From Cyclina sinensis (Eukaryota; Mollusca; Bivalvia; Venerida; Veneridae): a DNA stretch of 64,000 bases. Of this stretch, positions 48,363 through 60,699 are shown one piece after another. Position 1 is the first letter of the stretch, and every line of letters starts with the position of its first letter. The notes beneath the pieces are model-generated. The model ran no database searches. It had not been told where the DNA came from and saw only the letters and a list, made by a program, of their open reading frames with translations. A program made the translations under genes and the position numbers. The stretch covers positions 3,032,206 through 3,096,205 of the forward strand of contig JAAONU010000018.1 of the NCBI GenBank assembly GCA_012932295.1, written 5' to 3'.

Positions 48363-50317
48363 TTGATAGTGATCGTTTTACTCATGAATTTTCTGTTTAC
48401 GAACAAAGTCAAAAAGAGATTATTGTTAAAAATAGATTAAGAAGTCACTTTGATTTTTGGGAAAGAATAGGCTCTAATGAATTCATTTTTAGAAACAATC
48501 CGGGTTGGTTATAAAATAGCGTTTTATTCTTTACTACAGAAACACATTTCAAAAAATAACGTATCAGCTCTTAAATAACAAGGTTTTGTTAGAGAAGCAA
48601 TTAAAGATCTTTTGGTCCAAGGTTTTGTTGAAAGGTGTATCACTATCCCTACAGTTGTAAATCCTTTGTCCATGTCAGTACAAAGTAATGGAAAAAAGCG
48701 GTTAATTTTAGACCTGTTAATAAACACGTCTAGAAACAATCTGTCAAATACGAAGACTTAAGGTTAGCTCTCATGTACATCGAACACGGGGGTTGGATGA
48801 TTAAGTTTGATATACACTCGGCTTATCATTTTTTGGATATATTTTATCCGCATATGGATTATTTGGGATTTGCGTTTTTCGATAATAATGGGTCTTTGGT
48901 TTACTGTAAGTTCTTAGTCTTACCATTTGGACTTGGGGTAGCCCCATATTTATATACCAAGTTCACTAGACCTTTAATTGCAAAGTGGAGGGGTGAAGGA
49001 AAAAAGGTGATCATGTTCTTTGATGACGGTTATGGTATAGATTCTACTTATTTTGCAACTAAAACCATGTCAGAAGAAATCAAGTCTGATTTACTTAATT
49101 CAGGTTTGGTTCCTAAAGCTGACAAGTCCCTGTGGGAACCCGTACGAATACTAGAATGGCGAGGGGCCATTTTGAATATGTTAGACTATTCAGTTAGTAT
49201 TACCAAGCGTAGGATAGACAAGGCGTTGTCTACACTGTCTGAGATACAAACCACTTCCTGGTTAACATTTAGGAAAGTTGTCAGTTTCGTAGGCCAGATA
49301 ATTTCAATGAATATTGTCATTGGGCCTGTGTCTCAAATTATGACTCGTTGTTTGAGTTTAGATATTTTAAAGGCCTGTACCTGGAATTCAAACATTAAAT
49401 TGTTACATGACAGTATTAGTCAGCTTTTGTTTTGGGAAAGTACATTGAGGTCTCTGAATGTGAAATATCTTAATTCCACGGGTGCTTGTTCGGAGATAGT
49501 GTATAGTGATGCATCTGGTACCGCATGTGCGGGGTCTAAGGTTGGTACCGTTAATGGGGTGTCCCATGGTACCTGGTCACCAGAGGAGGCGAGAGAGTTA
49601 TCTGCTGTTCATAGTGTGCTTAAGTCCCTTGTTCATATCTTAAGTAAGCACAGGGTTAAGTGGTTTACAGACAATAAAAACCTATGTAATATAGTGATAA
49701 AAGGTTCTATGAAATCGGATTTACATGACATGGCTATGCAGATATTTTACTTTAGCAGATATTTTACTGTACCTCTACACATAGTATTCATTTGGAAATA
49801 GAATGGATCCCTCGCTGTCAAAATTGTAGGGCAGACTATTTGTAAAAAATCATTGAAGTAGATGACTGGAGAATTGCACAACCACTTTTTGACCTGATAG
49901 TAGCCCGATGGGTGTTTTGCAAGTAGTTTGATTACTTTGCCTCAGAGCATAACTTTAAATTATCAGTATTTTACTCGAAATTCTGGTGCTCTAGTTCCTC
50001 TGGAGTAGACGCATTTACTTATGACTGGTGTATCTTTTTGGGTCTATATGTCCCACCTATCATACTTGTATGTAGAGTGTTAAAGAAAATGCAGTTTTGT
50101 TAGGCTGGGGGTGTTTTGGTAGTTCCTGAATGGAAATCTGCCAATTATTGGCTTTTTTTATGCCGTGAGACTGGCCAGTTTAGTTTTTTTTGTGCGTGAT
50201 TACTTATTCTTACCTGGGAACATGGATTCCTACATTCCTTGTAAAAACAAGGCAGGCATTTTTGGGAACGAGGGCCTTAAATTTCGTATGCTAGCTTTAT
50301 TGATAGACTTTAAATAG
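48363..50317 (+). pseudogene. Reverse transcriptase/RNase H of the YR retroelement, broken
   Basis: The N-terminal RT part (48363-48760) can be followed through at least two frameshifts (about 48510 and 48715) and two in-frame stops. The central 342-codon frame (48773-49801) is open. It has the RT motif IKFDIHSAYHF, then LPFGLGVAPYLYTKF, and the catalytic MFFDDGYG box (the usual second-position Tyr or Phe, then DD). RNase H follows, with EIVYSDASGTACAG and ARELSAVHSVL. A frameshift at about 49790 moves the rest to another frame (ADYL near 49838), then further shifts continue to a last recognisable stretch near 50317. RT copies element RNA into DNA. This copy is dead. Confidence 0.8.
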
Positions 50318-50476
50318 GGCGTATTCCTGGTTACTGAAGCCATAGGTATCTATCCTTGTTGCCAAATGTTTGGTTTTCTGACGTATGTCTACGAGCAGGT
50401 ATCGGCTTGGGTATGTGAAAGCACGGAATGTAATGTTTGTAGTATTACGCTAATCTGAACGTTCGAAATGTACATA

Positions 50477-51600
50477 CAGTCCAACCTTACTTAAGCAGCC
50501 AGCCAAGGGAAACAGTAATTTTGGCTGCTTAAGCAAGGTGACCGCTTATTTAGGGGTAATGTTGGCTCACATTCTTTAGTACTAGTGGTTACTTTTAACA
50601 CAGAATTATATCACTTTGTCAATTGTTGTATAAAAATTTATCTTTATTAACATTTTAATATGATAATTCAAGTTCAAAATAAATACATACAGCATCTTGC
50701 AATCATTTAAATTCTTTTAGATGTTATCACTATTATCACTGACTTTCTAATCGCGACACGAGCGGTCTCAGCTTTACTTCAAGAAAGTAAAAACATTTGT
50801 TTCTTAAGTGCCGTCCTAAGTAACGTATGGCTCAGTAATAGCATATCTTAATAATTCTTTGTTCTAAGTTCGCATTTTATCTCTGAAAGTAACAAAACAT
50901 TCTTAAAAGACAGAAATTAAAACTAATTTGATTTAACGGTGAATCGCGAAAATTGATTCATTACATGGTAAGAGTTCTTTCCCTTCCGCGTAATCGGGAT
51001 GATTCGTACAAGAAGGCTTTCTCTTAACGAGCCGAGATATAGAATAAAGCCTTACTTAGCTTCGTTTTCTTTTACACCGTGACAGATTTAAATCAGAGTT
51101 CAATAAAGAAGCATGTTTCTTGGGTGCTTAATTTATTTTAATTTCTGTTGACTACTGAAATCAATACTTTTTATAATTATAAAACAAACTTCTCAACACC
51201 TAATGAGATCAAAGGTTAAATCGACCGTTTACTGTGAGAGTCTAGGGTTATTTTTGTAATTAAGTATTTAAAATTGAAACACAATATAATACGTAACAAA
51301 TAGTCGCCGAATTAACACACTCAAACGTTAAAGCACTGTGTATTGTCACGCGTTTGCCCTCGAGGGTTTATTCTAGGGTTTGTCAAAAATTATTCACACC
51401 TTAAACAGACGATACGAGACCGTTAAATTGGGTCGATTTTTGGCAAATTGGATGCAATTACTGTGGCCGCTGGCCGCAGACATAAGGTGACCGTTTAATT
51501 AACGTGTTATTTAGAAGGATTTTCGACGGGAGCGTCATGATATGACCGTTGACACCAGGTGACCGCCGATATAAGGTGACCGTTAGGGCAGGTTATACTG
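50477..51600. mobile_element. 1.1-kb pogo/Tc1-mariner-like non-autonomous element
   Basis: Ends CAGTCCAACCTTAC at left and, inverted, CAGTATAACCTGCC at right. TA flanks both sides (50475-50476 and 51601-51602), as expected for Tc1/mariner-pogo insertion. A hairpin, CTTAAGCAGCCA with TGGCTGCTTAAG, lies just inside the left end. GGTGACCG occurs repeatedly in both subterminal regions. It has no transposase. It separates RNase H from the recombinase of the host retroelement, which dates it as a nested later insertion. Confidence 0.7.
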
Positions 51601-51674
51601 TATTTTCACAACATGTGTTTAGTTTTGGGTACTATTATTTTTCAACCATATCTTTTAAACGTCTATTTTTTCAG

Positions 51675-52658
51675 AGCTATGCTGAAGCTGTAGTTGGCTT
51701 ACCAGAAGTCTTGACGGACAAGATTTCCCTGTTGCCGGAGTTACTCACACAGTCCAGGGCCAGGAATACTTCCTTAGGTTATAAGCGTGGTTTTAATCGT
51801 TGGTCTTTATGGGTTTTGAGTAATGACCTTACTACTGGGGATATCATGCCCGCCAAGGCCTTCCACGTAGCTCTGTATTTGGCGCCTTTAATTCAAAGCG
51901 CTAATACACCTTCTCCTGTTATAAATGCATTCTATAGTATAAAATGGTTTCACGAGTTGTTTGACTCTAAGTCACCTACTGATTCAAATTTAGTGAAAAA
52001 TATACTGGGAGCTGCTAAACGGAAACTGGCTAGACCCGTTCGGAAGAAAGATACTATGACAACTGATCTTTTGCTGAAAATGTATAATGCTTTGTATGTT
52101 AGTAATAACCATAAAAATCAGAGAACTATATATGCTTGCTTGTTAGCTTTTGCGGGATTTATGCGCAGCGAAGAACTTTTACACTTACGAAGAAGTGACA
52201 TTTATTTTCATGAAACCTACATGAATGTGTTTATTGAATCCAGTAAAACTGACAAATATCGTGATCGTTCATGTGTACCTATTGCTAGAACAGGGATTGT
52301 TTTATGTCCGGTTTCTAATTTAGAACGTTACTTTATATGGCTGGTATTAAATCCAATTCGGATATGTATATTTTTTTCCCATTTAGCTACAACCAAAACA
52401 GGCTACAAAATCAGGGCATTTAGCTTACAGTAACCTTAGATCTTTGTTTCTTGAAGCTTTTAAATCTCATGTAAGGGACATAGCCAGTTTTGTTTGCATT
52501 CACTAAGATCTGGTGGGGCTACTGCTGCAGCAAATGTTGGCATTCCTGATAGAATGTTTAAACGCCACGGTAGATGGCTCTGTGAATCAGCTAAGGATGG
52601 CTATGTAAAAGATTCTGTTGAAGACCGACTGAAAGTTTCTATGTGCTTAGACCTTTAA
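51675..52658 (+). pseudogene. Tyrosine recombinase of the YR retroelement, frameshifted
   Basis: The coding part starts near SYAEAVVGLPEVL. The longer open frame begins upstream only because it runs through the end of the inserted element at 51600. The first catalytic Arg is in FAGFMRSEELLHLRRSDI, and the beta-strand Lys in ESSKTDKYRD. Frameshifts occur at about 52337, 52370 and 52430 and again near 52490. The remaining catalytic signature is still legible in other frames: HSLRSGGA (HxxR), KRHGRW (His/Trp position) and DGYVKDS (candidate nucleophile Tyr). The natural stop is at 52656-52658. In life it would insert circular element DNA by site-specific recombination, and it is non-functional here. 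Confidence 0.82.
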
Positions 52659-53603
52659 GTAATTTTGTTATTGTTTAATGATATAAGTATATATCCTGAT
52701 ATTTTACGAATAGTTGTATTAATATTCTATACTACATTTGTATTCGAGCCCGTTCTTTTATTTCAGTCGGTCGTTGTGCACAGTTTTTGTTGGTCGTTAT
52801 TTCCTCGAGTTAATTAAATCGGAGTTAATGTAGTTCAAGGGAACACTACTTACTTGATAAAAACGTTGTTTGTTCGTTCAGGTTATGAAAGTTTTAAACT
52901 AAAATAGGCAAAATGTCATACTGTGTTTTCTGCCACGTGTTCATGTCCTGTATGATCGTCGTCAGTCAGTGCAAAATAGCCCATAAGGGATTTATCATAA
53001 ATATGTTGACATATACAAGAGCGAAGGGTTTGTCCTTAAAATCAGCCTGATTTGTAAATAAAACAATAATGCCAAAAAAATGAAAAACAAAACCTATGGG
53101 AAATTACAAATTTAAAGTGAATAAGTCGACGGAACATACTTCTAACAAAGGTATAGATATTGTGTACTAAAGAATATATGAAATCAATTTTTGTAATAGC
53201 CCAAGAATACGTCGTTACATTTGAAACAGCTTACATAGTACAATTTTTCAACAAAAACGTCTTTTAATAAAATTCCATTAGAATCTATTGTTGAATTGTT
53301 TATATAAAAACTGAAAACGGAAACAAAGTGTTCTAAATGTCTAAATGTCACACCTTTTTAATAACAAAGTTATTTTCAAACCTGACATGACTGCATTACA
53401 CAACAAAGACATTTGTTTTCATCGTAAACATGAGCCGAGGAAGTATTTTCCAACTTTTCAAGGATTTTAGCATTTAATAACTTGTTTCTTCTGACAACAA
53501 TGTCTTTGTCAAGAGTTTGTAACACGTGATTTGTAGGGGAAGAAGAAGAAAACAGTTTCTTAAAGTCTCGTCAATGTATACAATGTATAAACATAATAAA
53601 AAT

Positions 53604-55039
53604 AACAAGAGGGCCATGATGGCCCTGTATCGCTTACCTGAGTATGACTGCTTTTAACAAAGTTGCTATGGACCTGGTTAATTGACCCCAGATGACTCAT
53701 ATGCGAACTTGACCTAGAAATTATTGAAACAATCTCTTTGACAAATTTCAAGGTTATTTGTACTGAAAATGTTAGCTCTAGAGTGTTAACAAGGTTTTTC
53801 CATATTTGGGCTCTATGACCTAGTTTTTTTTAACCTAAATGTCCCATATTCGAACTTGAGCTAGAAATTGTCAAAACAATCTCTCTGACAAATTTCCAGG
53901 ATATTTAGACTGAAAAAGAAGCCTCTACAGTGTTAACAAGGTTTTTCGATATTTAGGCTCTGTGACTTAGTTTTTGACCCCAGATAACCCATATCCAAAA
54001 TTGAGCTACAAATCGTCAAAACAACCTTTCTGACAAATTTCCAGGACATTTTGACTGAAAATGTAGCCTCTAGAGTGTTTACAAAGTTTTTCGATATTTG
54101 GGCTCTGTGACCTAGATGTTTCGACTCCAGATGACCCATATTCAAACTTGACATAACAACCATAGAATTAAGCTTTCTGACAAATTTCCAGGTTATTTGG
54201 ACTGAAAAAGCTATCTTTAGAATGTTAACAAGGTTTTCCATATTTGGACTCTGTGACCTAGTTTATGACCCCAGATGACCCATATTCAAACTTGATCTAG
54301 AAATCTTCAAGGCAACCTTTCTGACAAATTTCCAATTTATTTTGGGCTGAAAATGTAACCTCTAGAGTGTTAACAAGGTTTTTCAATATTTGGGCTCTGT
54401 GACCTAGTTTCTGAACCCAGATGACCCATATTTGAACTTGACCTAGAAAATTGTCAAAGCAACCTTTCTGACAAATTTACAGAGTATTTGGGCTGAAAAT
54501 GTAACCTCTAGAGTGTTAACAAGATGTTTCTATTTTTGGACTCTGTGACCTAGTTTTTGAACCCAGATGACCCATATTTTAACTTGTCCTAGAAAATTGT
54601 CAAAGCAACCTTTCTGACAAATTTCCAGATTATTTGGGCTGAAAATGTGACCACTAGAGTGTTAACAAGATTTTTCTATTTTTGGGCTTCGTGACCTAGT
54701 TTTTGAACCCAGATGACCCATATTTGAACTTGAGCTAGAAATGACCGATAGAACCTTTCTGACAAATTTCCAGGATATTTGGACTGAAAAAGTAGCCATT
54801 AGAATGTTAACAAAATTTTCTATATTTGGGCTCTGTGACCTAGTTTTCCAACCCTGATAACCCATGTTCGAACTTGTCCGAGATATTAATGAGACAAACA
54901 TCCTGACCAAGTTTCACGACAATTGAGGCAAAAATGTGACCACTAGAGTGTTAACAATCTAATTGTTAACGGACGGACGGACGACGAACAAATGGTGATC
55001 AGAAAAGCTCACTCTGTCACTACATGACAGGTGAGCTAA
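53604..55039 (+). mobile_element. Minisatellite-bearing element, AACAAGA...GAGCTAAG ends, absent from copy A
   Basis: Starts AACAAGAGGGCCATGATGG, a palindromic start (GGGCCATGATGGCCC). Ten or so units of about 115 bp follow, with CTCTGTGACCTAGTTTTTGA, then CCCAGATGACCCATATT, then TTTCTGACAAATTTCCAGG. After a GGACGGACGGACG run comes a hairpin (CTCACTCTGTCA with TGACAGGTGAG), then CTAAG. Copy A at 21825-21840 reads straight through, so this is a true insertion with clear ends. Minus-strand open frames across it follow the repeat and are not genes. Confidence 0.75.
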
Positions 55040-55971
55040 GAATTAAAACATCTCACATTTTGTACATTGCCACTCAATAATGTATTGCAAGAGACTGACA
55101 TATGATGAAATTAGGGTTTCAGTCCTTTCATAGCAGTAAGGATTATACAGGAAATATAAATTAAAATAAAGCATAACACAAGTGACATTAAATGAGCTGT
55201 CTTTTGTAAAGAGACATTCTTAGATTTATTTGAATTAACTTTATTTCACATCAGTTGAGAAACAATAGGTAAAGCAAATCAGTCCCGCTCAATGACTACA
55301 CCGTTCATGCAAGTTATTCGTAAGTGGATAGTCTATTACCTAATCTTACTGGCTCTATATTTTTCGCATATTTATATTTATTGTGTTTGCAAATAAAAGT
55401 TGTTCATTAAAAGTATGACCTTGTAGAATATTCAAACCGGTTTTACAGAAGTGACTTGCAACTAACAAAGATTGCTTGTTAGAAAAAAATGTTTACAAAA
55501 AGCGATTTATTCACGGGGAAACTAAATTGTCAAGTCGTAGAATAAAATCCTATGCCGTTTCGTGTGATGAAATTGACTTCACATGTACTAAACTGTCGGA
55601 CACAAATATATTCATTATACGTACACAAACTCTATTGTTTAATATTACATAACATTAAAAAAAAGTAAATAAGAAAGACTATTTTAGGGATTTATGTCGA
55701 GAATGTAGAAGTACTTATTCTCGATCTCTGAATCTGATTTTATATTTATTATTTATTTTTATAAGCCGATTTTATATTATTTATATTTTCAATACGCGAT
55801 ATTCCTTAGAACATTATAGCGATGTTGTTTCCGTTTTCGCCATAGACGAGAACCACGCAAACGAAAAGGTTTATTTCTAAAATAAATGAAGCAATCTCAA
55901 TGGCCTCATTTATAAGCAATTTTTACACTAAACAAATGACATTTTACATTTTAGTTGCTATATTTAAGAAG

Positions 55972-56715
55972 AACAAGAACTGTCACTGTAAGATGACAAG
56001 GCCCCCGAGGTGGTGCTTTGACTTTGAGTCAGTCATTCAAGGGTCAAGGTCAAATAAATACAGTTCAAAGGGAAGGTCTTGTCTAAAGGGGTGTTGTGTC
56101 CAAGTATGAAGTAAACCGACTTGCTAAAAAGGCGGTTATGGCCAATGCTTTTTGGAAATTTGGATCTTCAGGGTAAAAGTCATTCAGCGGTCATGGTGAA
56201 ACAAATATAAGTCAGTGGGAAGGTCTTGTCCAAAGGGGTATTGTGTCCACTTATTAATAAGGAAGTTATGGTCAATGTAAAAAGTTTATAGACAATTGGA
56301 TCTTTAAGGTGAAATCCACTTAATAATAAGGAAGTTATGGTCAATGTACAAAGTTTATAGACAATTGGATCTTCAAGCAAAAGGTCATTCAGGGGTCAAG
56401 GTCAAACATATATGTATATAGGTCAGTAAGAAGGCCTTGTCCAAAGGCGTGTTGTGTCCAAGTATGATGTAAATCCACTTAGTAATAAGGAAGTTATAGC
56501 CAATGTTAAAGATTTCGGACGGACGGACAGACAGACTGGCCGATAGACAGTTCAAAAACTATATGCCTCCCCTTGGGGGCATCCAAAAGGGTGTTGTGTC
56601 CAAGTATGAAGTAAATCGACTTTCTAATAATTACGTTATGGCCAATGTTAAAGTTTTTGGACAATTGGATCTTCAGGGTTAAAGTCATTCAGGGGTCAAG
56701 GCCAAATAATATTAA
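55972..56715 (+). mobile_element. Minisatellite-bearing element, AACAAGA start
   Basis: Starts AACAAGAACTGTCACTG. Units follow with GGAAGGTCTTGTCCAAAGGG, then GTGTTGTGTCCAAGTATGA, then AGGAAGTTATGGCCAATG, then a TTCAGGGGTCAAGGTCAAA-like phrase. At 56516-56585 comes GGACGGACGGACAGACAG and the palindrome CCTCCCCTTGGGGGCAT. A second partial unit array follows to about 56715. In copy A the region between the same flanks (22740-24000) has different sequence. Confidence 0.65.
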
Positions 56716-57449
56716 ATATTTCTTAAATACATAATTATGTAAAAACAACTTTTAATTTAATGGAAAAGATATTGACCCTTTAAGACTACATGTATATATA
56801 ATTACGGGCGTCATTTAAGGCGATTAGTTAAAAATGTAGGAATTTTCATTCGCATGCATGTTTTGGGACCAGTTATGTTCCTAGTACCTGTGTCTCAAAA
56901 GCTTGACCGATGAACCGAAACGTTCTTGACGGATCACGTAACATTCGATATTTAATGTAATTTGCCACGCTGATTGTTAACGCTTAATCTTGGCTAGTGC
57001 GAGAATCGCTCACAAAAACACGGGCAAATGTAACACTTAAGTCGTGATCTTGCACGTTTTTTATTTTTTTAGAAAACCGATGTGTTGCTTGCTTTATCAT
57101 GGAACAATAAAAAGGTAAACATTTTAGACATTTATTTGTATCATTTAATGATGCTTAATGGCTCTGACACCTTTTATTACTTTGCAGTATAATTCATACA
57201 CATACACATGAGTAATCAGATTTTTTAAAATGCTTCAAACTTGATTTGTCAAGTTAACCTTTATTTGGCTTTGTAAAAGTAGAATAACATTTACGGTGTC
57301 TGGTTCAAACCTGCCGCATCTTCAGCAACATTCCACCATTTGTTTGTTCTGGTATGAACATTCCATAGAAGAAAAAAAAGACATTAACTTTGATTGCTTT
57401 GAGTCAAATAACATCTTTTCGTTTTATAAGAACCAAAACATGGAAGAAA

Positions 57450-57600
57450 AATGGTGTAGGGGTGGAACACCGCACTTCTAATATAAAGGTCGTGAGCTCG
57501 AATTTTTTTACGACTTCCACAATCCACACTGATGTTATAACTGGTTAAGAAACCTTGAAAACAGCCATCTGGCCACCGTAAAGCAGCTCGCTCACAGCAC
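57450..57600 (+). repeat. tRNA-derived SINE-like repeat, copy B
   Basis: Counterpart of 25975-26120, with GTGTAGGGGTGGAACACC and GTGAGCTCGAATT. It came with the segmental duplication. Confidence 0.4.
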
Positions 57601-57734
57601 GAAGAATACGTGAATGTGATCAGCCGTGTGACGGCACAAGACAAAAAATCTAAATATAGGTTATATACCGTTGTAACACTATAGCAAATGATGGAGAATC
57701 TACCAACATTTTTACATTCACAAAATAATGTTGG

Positions 57735-57982
57735 GTTGCAGTGCGTCTGTTGATGAGTACTGATGGTTGCAGTGTGTCTGTTGATGAGTATTGATGGTTG
57801 CAGTGCGTCTGTTGATGAGTATTGATGGTTGCAGTGTGTCTGTTGATGAGTATTGATGGTGACAGTGCGTATGTTGATGAGTATTGATGGTGGCAATGCG
57901 TCTGTTGATGAGTATTGATGGTGGCAATGCGTCTGTTGATGAGTAATAATGATGGCAATGCGTCTGTTGATGAGTATTGATA
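57735..57982. repeat. 31-bp minisatellite, eight units, only in copy B
   Basis: Exactly 248 bp, eight units of 31 bp (GTTGCAGTGTGTCTGTTGATG and onward). The variants are GTTGCAG, GTGACAG, GTGGCAA and ATGGCAA at the unit start. Copy A has a single unit remnant at about 26288-26330, so the array grew after duplication. Because 31 is not a multiple of 3 and no frame of the minus strand has a stop, three overlapping histidine/threonine-rich open frames appear there. They are by-products. Confidence 0.9.
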
Positions 57983-58917
57983 AACGTAATACACATAGTT
58001 AAAATCAAATACTTAGTCAATGACCATCTGTAAACGCTTTAAAGCGCTATGTCTCCCACATCCCACACCCCAATTAATGGAAAAAGGAAACGAAATTATG
58101 GTGAATGGAATTCCTTGTACTTAGGCACCAACATTAGGAAAATATCTCTTTCATAGCTGATTTAGCTATTTTTGCACAAATATTGATGCTTCGCTGGCTT
58201 TACTTGATGACAAAATGTACACTGTTTAATAGGTACTATGAACATGACTAGATTCTGTATGAATAAGAATATATATATTTTCTTGAATTAAGCAAAGAAC
58301 ATTCGTCACGCTGTAGCAACAGTATGGACACGTGGTTGACTACGTGAAGAGTGGAGGAAGGCGTTGTGACGAGAGTTGGAAGGCGTTTGTCGATGATACT
58401 TGTGAATAAGTAACATTTAAATATTCTAGAAGTTAGAATTTATTGATTGTCTTTAGATGTTCTTTTGTTTTTCGGTAGTCATGTAATTGAAGTATACAAT
58501 TTTCGGATTTTTTCAGCTGGCCCTGGAAACCTTTCCATCTACTTAGGAAGTACATAGTAAGCCCATCGATTTCTTGTGTCAATATTCGGGGCTGTTACAA
58601 GTCATTCACTTCGTGTTTGAAAGGTAGTTTCTTACATAGAAACTGCTTGAAACGACAAAACCCTAAAACACCTACTAGACAGAAGTTTGTGTTACAATCA
58701 CTTTGGTGCGTATGTCCGTCCACTTCTGCCTAGGTCAAACACCTGCTGGAAGAAGTTATTGCAAAACTTTATTATGGGCTTAAAAGGTACATTGCGGAAT
58801 TCTGCGCATGTGCAATTTTTCTGCGAACACGATTAACCCACAGGCGCTTGGAAATTTAGCAGGCACATGGAGCAAGCATCTAGTTTGTAACAAGCAGGTA
58901 AACACTAGGTGATTCGG

Positions 58918-59135
58918 TAGCCTAGTGGTTTGTGCATTGGGCTGCGAAGCTAGCAACCCAGGTTCGATTCCGGGTAGCGACTGAGTTACCGACTGATTTC
59001 CCAGGACTGGGTGGTAACCCAGCCTAACCGGGTACTGTTTTCAGCAGTATCGTCCTAGACTAGGAATTTGGGAGGTAAAATACACGCACCGTGGGGTGTT
59101 CTGGATATAAGTCGTTCCATTCACACCGAGTGGGG
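58918..59135 (+). repeat. tRNA-derived SINE, copy B (better preserved)
   Basis: Near-canonical Pol III boxes: TAGCCTAGTGGTTTG (box A) and GGTTCGATTCC (box B), with about 45 bp between. A body matching 27273-27493 follows. The 5' and 3' strands of the acceptor stem do not pair over seven bases, so it is a SINE head and not a tRNA gene. Confidence 0.65.
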
Positions 59136-60699
59136 AATTTCGTTAACTTACCACGTTAAATATTAAACCTGTATCACTCCCATTTTAAATCAGTAAAAGC
59201 TACAACTGATTACAGAATTGTTACGCATCAACTTGCACTTAATGATTTTAACGCGTCTCATATGGATAAAACCGTGGGAGGAGATTCATACGCTTCTGAT
59301 GTATTTTTTCTATCAATGTTTACATTTACCATGCCATATTCGTAAAACAAAGCCAAAACAATATGACAGGAAAATACAAAAATACTAAGAACAATATTCG
59401 ATTTTTCTCAGAATTTCTAAACAGTGGTAAATGATACGATAGGGGAAGGAACTCTTCGTATAATTTGTTTGCACAACTCTGGTAACACCAAACTTATTTA
59501 TAAATGTTATGTCGAAGTTTTATTGATATGTATTGTTTCTAAATATGCATAACCTAAATATGCTTCATTTAAATAACAAAAAAGAAGAGAAGATCATTGA
59601 TGAATGCTTTATCCGTTCCGCAGAGTCATCCAAGTTTCTTTTGTATGTTTCAAGTATAGAACGGTGCCATCTTCCTACGTGTATCATTTCTGTCGTACAG
59701 AAAACATTGTATGATTTTGATGATTTTTGATAGAACATTTTCCTGACAAAACTCTTAGTGGTGAATAAAAAATTGATGTATATTTTGTTACCTTCTCCTG
59801 TACATTTTTTTCTGTACCCGTGGGTAAACTTCGATTTCTGTGAACAATATGAAGGAAGATATGATTTATAGATAAATATTCCTAAATGTCTTCATATTTG
59901 AAAACATGGTTACTAATAACTTAGTCCAAGCTTTATATAACCGAATATACACCATCTAAAGTTCTGAAAAAAGATGTTTCTGTGGCACAAGCGTGTTTAA
60001 TTTTTTCCGGGTACTGTTTGTTGACAAATGGGGCTTTAGTAAGGTGTTTTCTTAATTTATGGGCACTTAAAGTCATTTCAATAACAAATACTTGTTTTAT
60101 CCTTTTGCCACTGCCTGGGATTTGAATGTTATCATGAGGGTCATAGAATCGCCTTACACCTGTCAAGTTTTAAAATTAACTCTAAAATGTTCTCTGTTCA
60201 ACTAGTTAGAAGTCCAGGTGTCAGTCTTACTGCGCTTTATGTTAAAGAACGCTCTCTACTAAAAGCAACGATTGAGAAAAAAAGTTTAAAGCACAAACAA
60301 TTAAGGAACAGAAATTACGTCTTAGAAATGTTTGAAAATAACAGCGAGTTGTTTACAGTCTCGTTAATTAAAATAAAGAAATACAGTTTGCTATGAGGAC
60401 TATACAAAGTAAGTCGAGGTATTCTACTCACCCTGGCGTCGGTGTCGGCGATCTCACACTTTGGTTTAATTTTTATATGAAAGTTACTATCATAAATATA
60501 TCTTATAAACAAGCAATGTTTACTGATTTAGTACCTCAGTGCATTAAACAAACAAGTTAGATAACTCCTGAACAAAGTTTGAGCAAATTATTGTTTTTTT
60601 AACTTTAAAGTTTGGTTGAAGTTTTGCATGCAACATACTATCATGGTTATTTGTCAGAAATTATCAATGGCGTTGATCAAGATTCATACAAGGTGTCGT

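Larger units (their letters stand above)
45705..52844 (+). mobile_element. Decayed DIRS/Ngaro-type tyrosine-recombinase retrotransposon
   Basis: Order gag, RT-RNase H, tyrosine recombinase, all on the plus strand, with no integrase or protease and no long terminal repeats. This is the YR-retroelement plan. The boundaries come from the empty site in copy A (about 21050-21062). ACTA is present at both junctions (45701-45704 and 52845-52848). The left end opens with a hairpin, ATTTTCGTC (45710-45718) pairing with GACGAAAAT (45738-45746). Every gene carries frameshifts or stops, and two younger elements are nested inside (46692-48362 and 50477-51600). It cannot move by itself. Confidence 0.85.

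Noticed and set aside
53933..54910. Minus-strand frames with NILKIAFSVQI-type repeats
   Set aside because: Translations of the tandem units of the element at 53604-55039.
57735..57982. Possible CRISPR array
   Set aside because: Units abut directly without unique spacers, and the genome is animal.
57384..58020. Three overlapping minus-strand open frames rich in THQQTHC-type repeats
   Set aside because: They are translations of the stop-free 31-bp minisatellite in three phases; there is no start context or homologue.
58918..58990. Functional tRNA gene
   Set aside because: Pol III boxes are good, but the acceptor stem does not pair and a conserved SINE body follows; a diverged copy exists at 27273.
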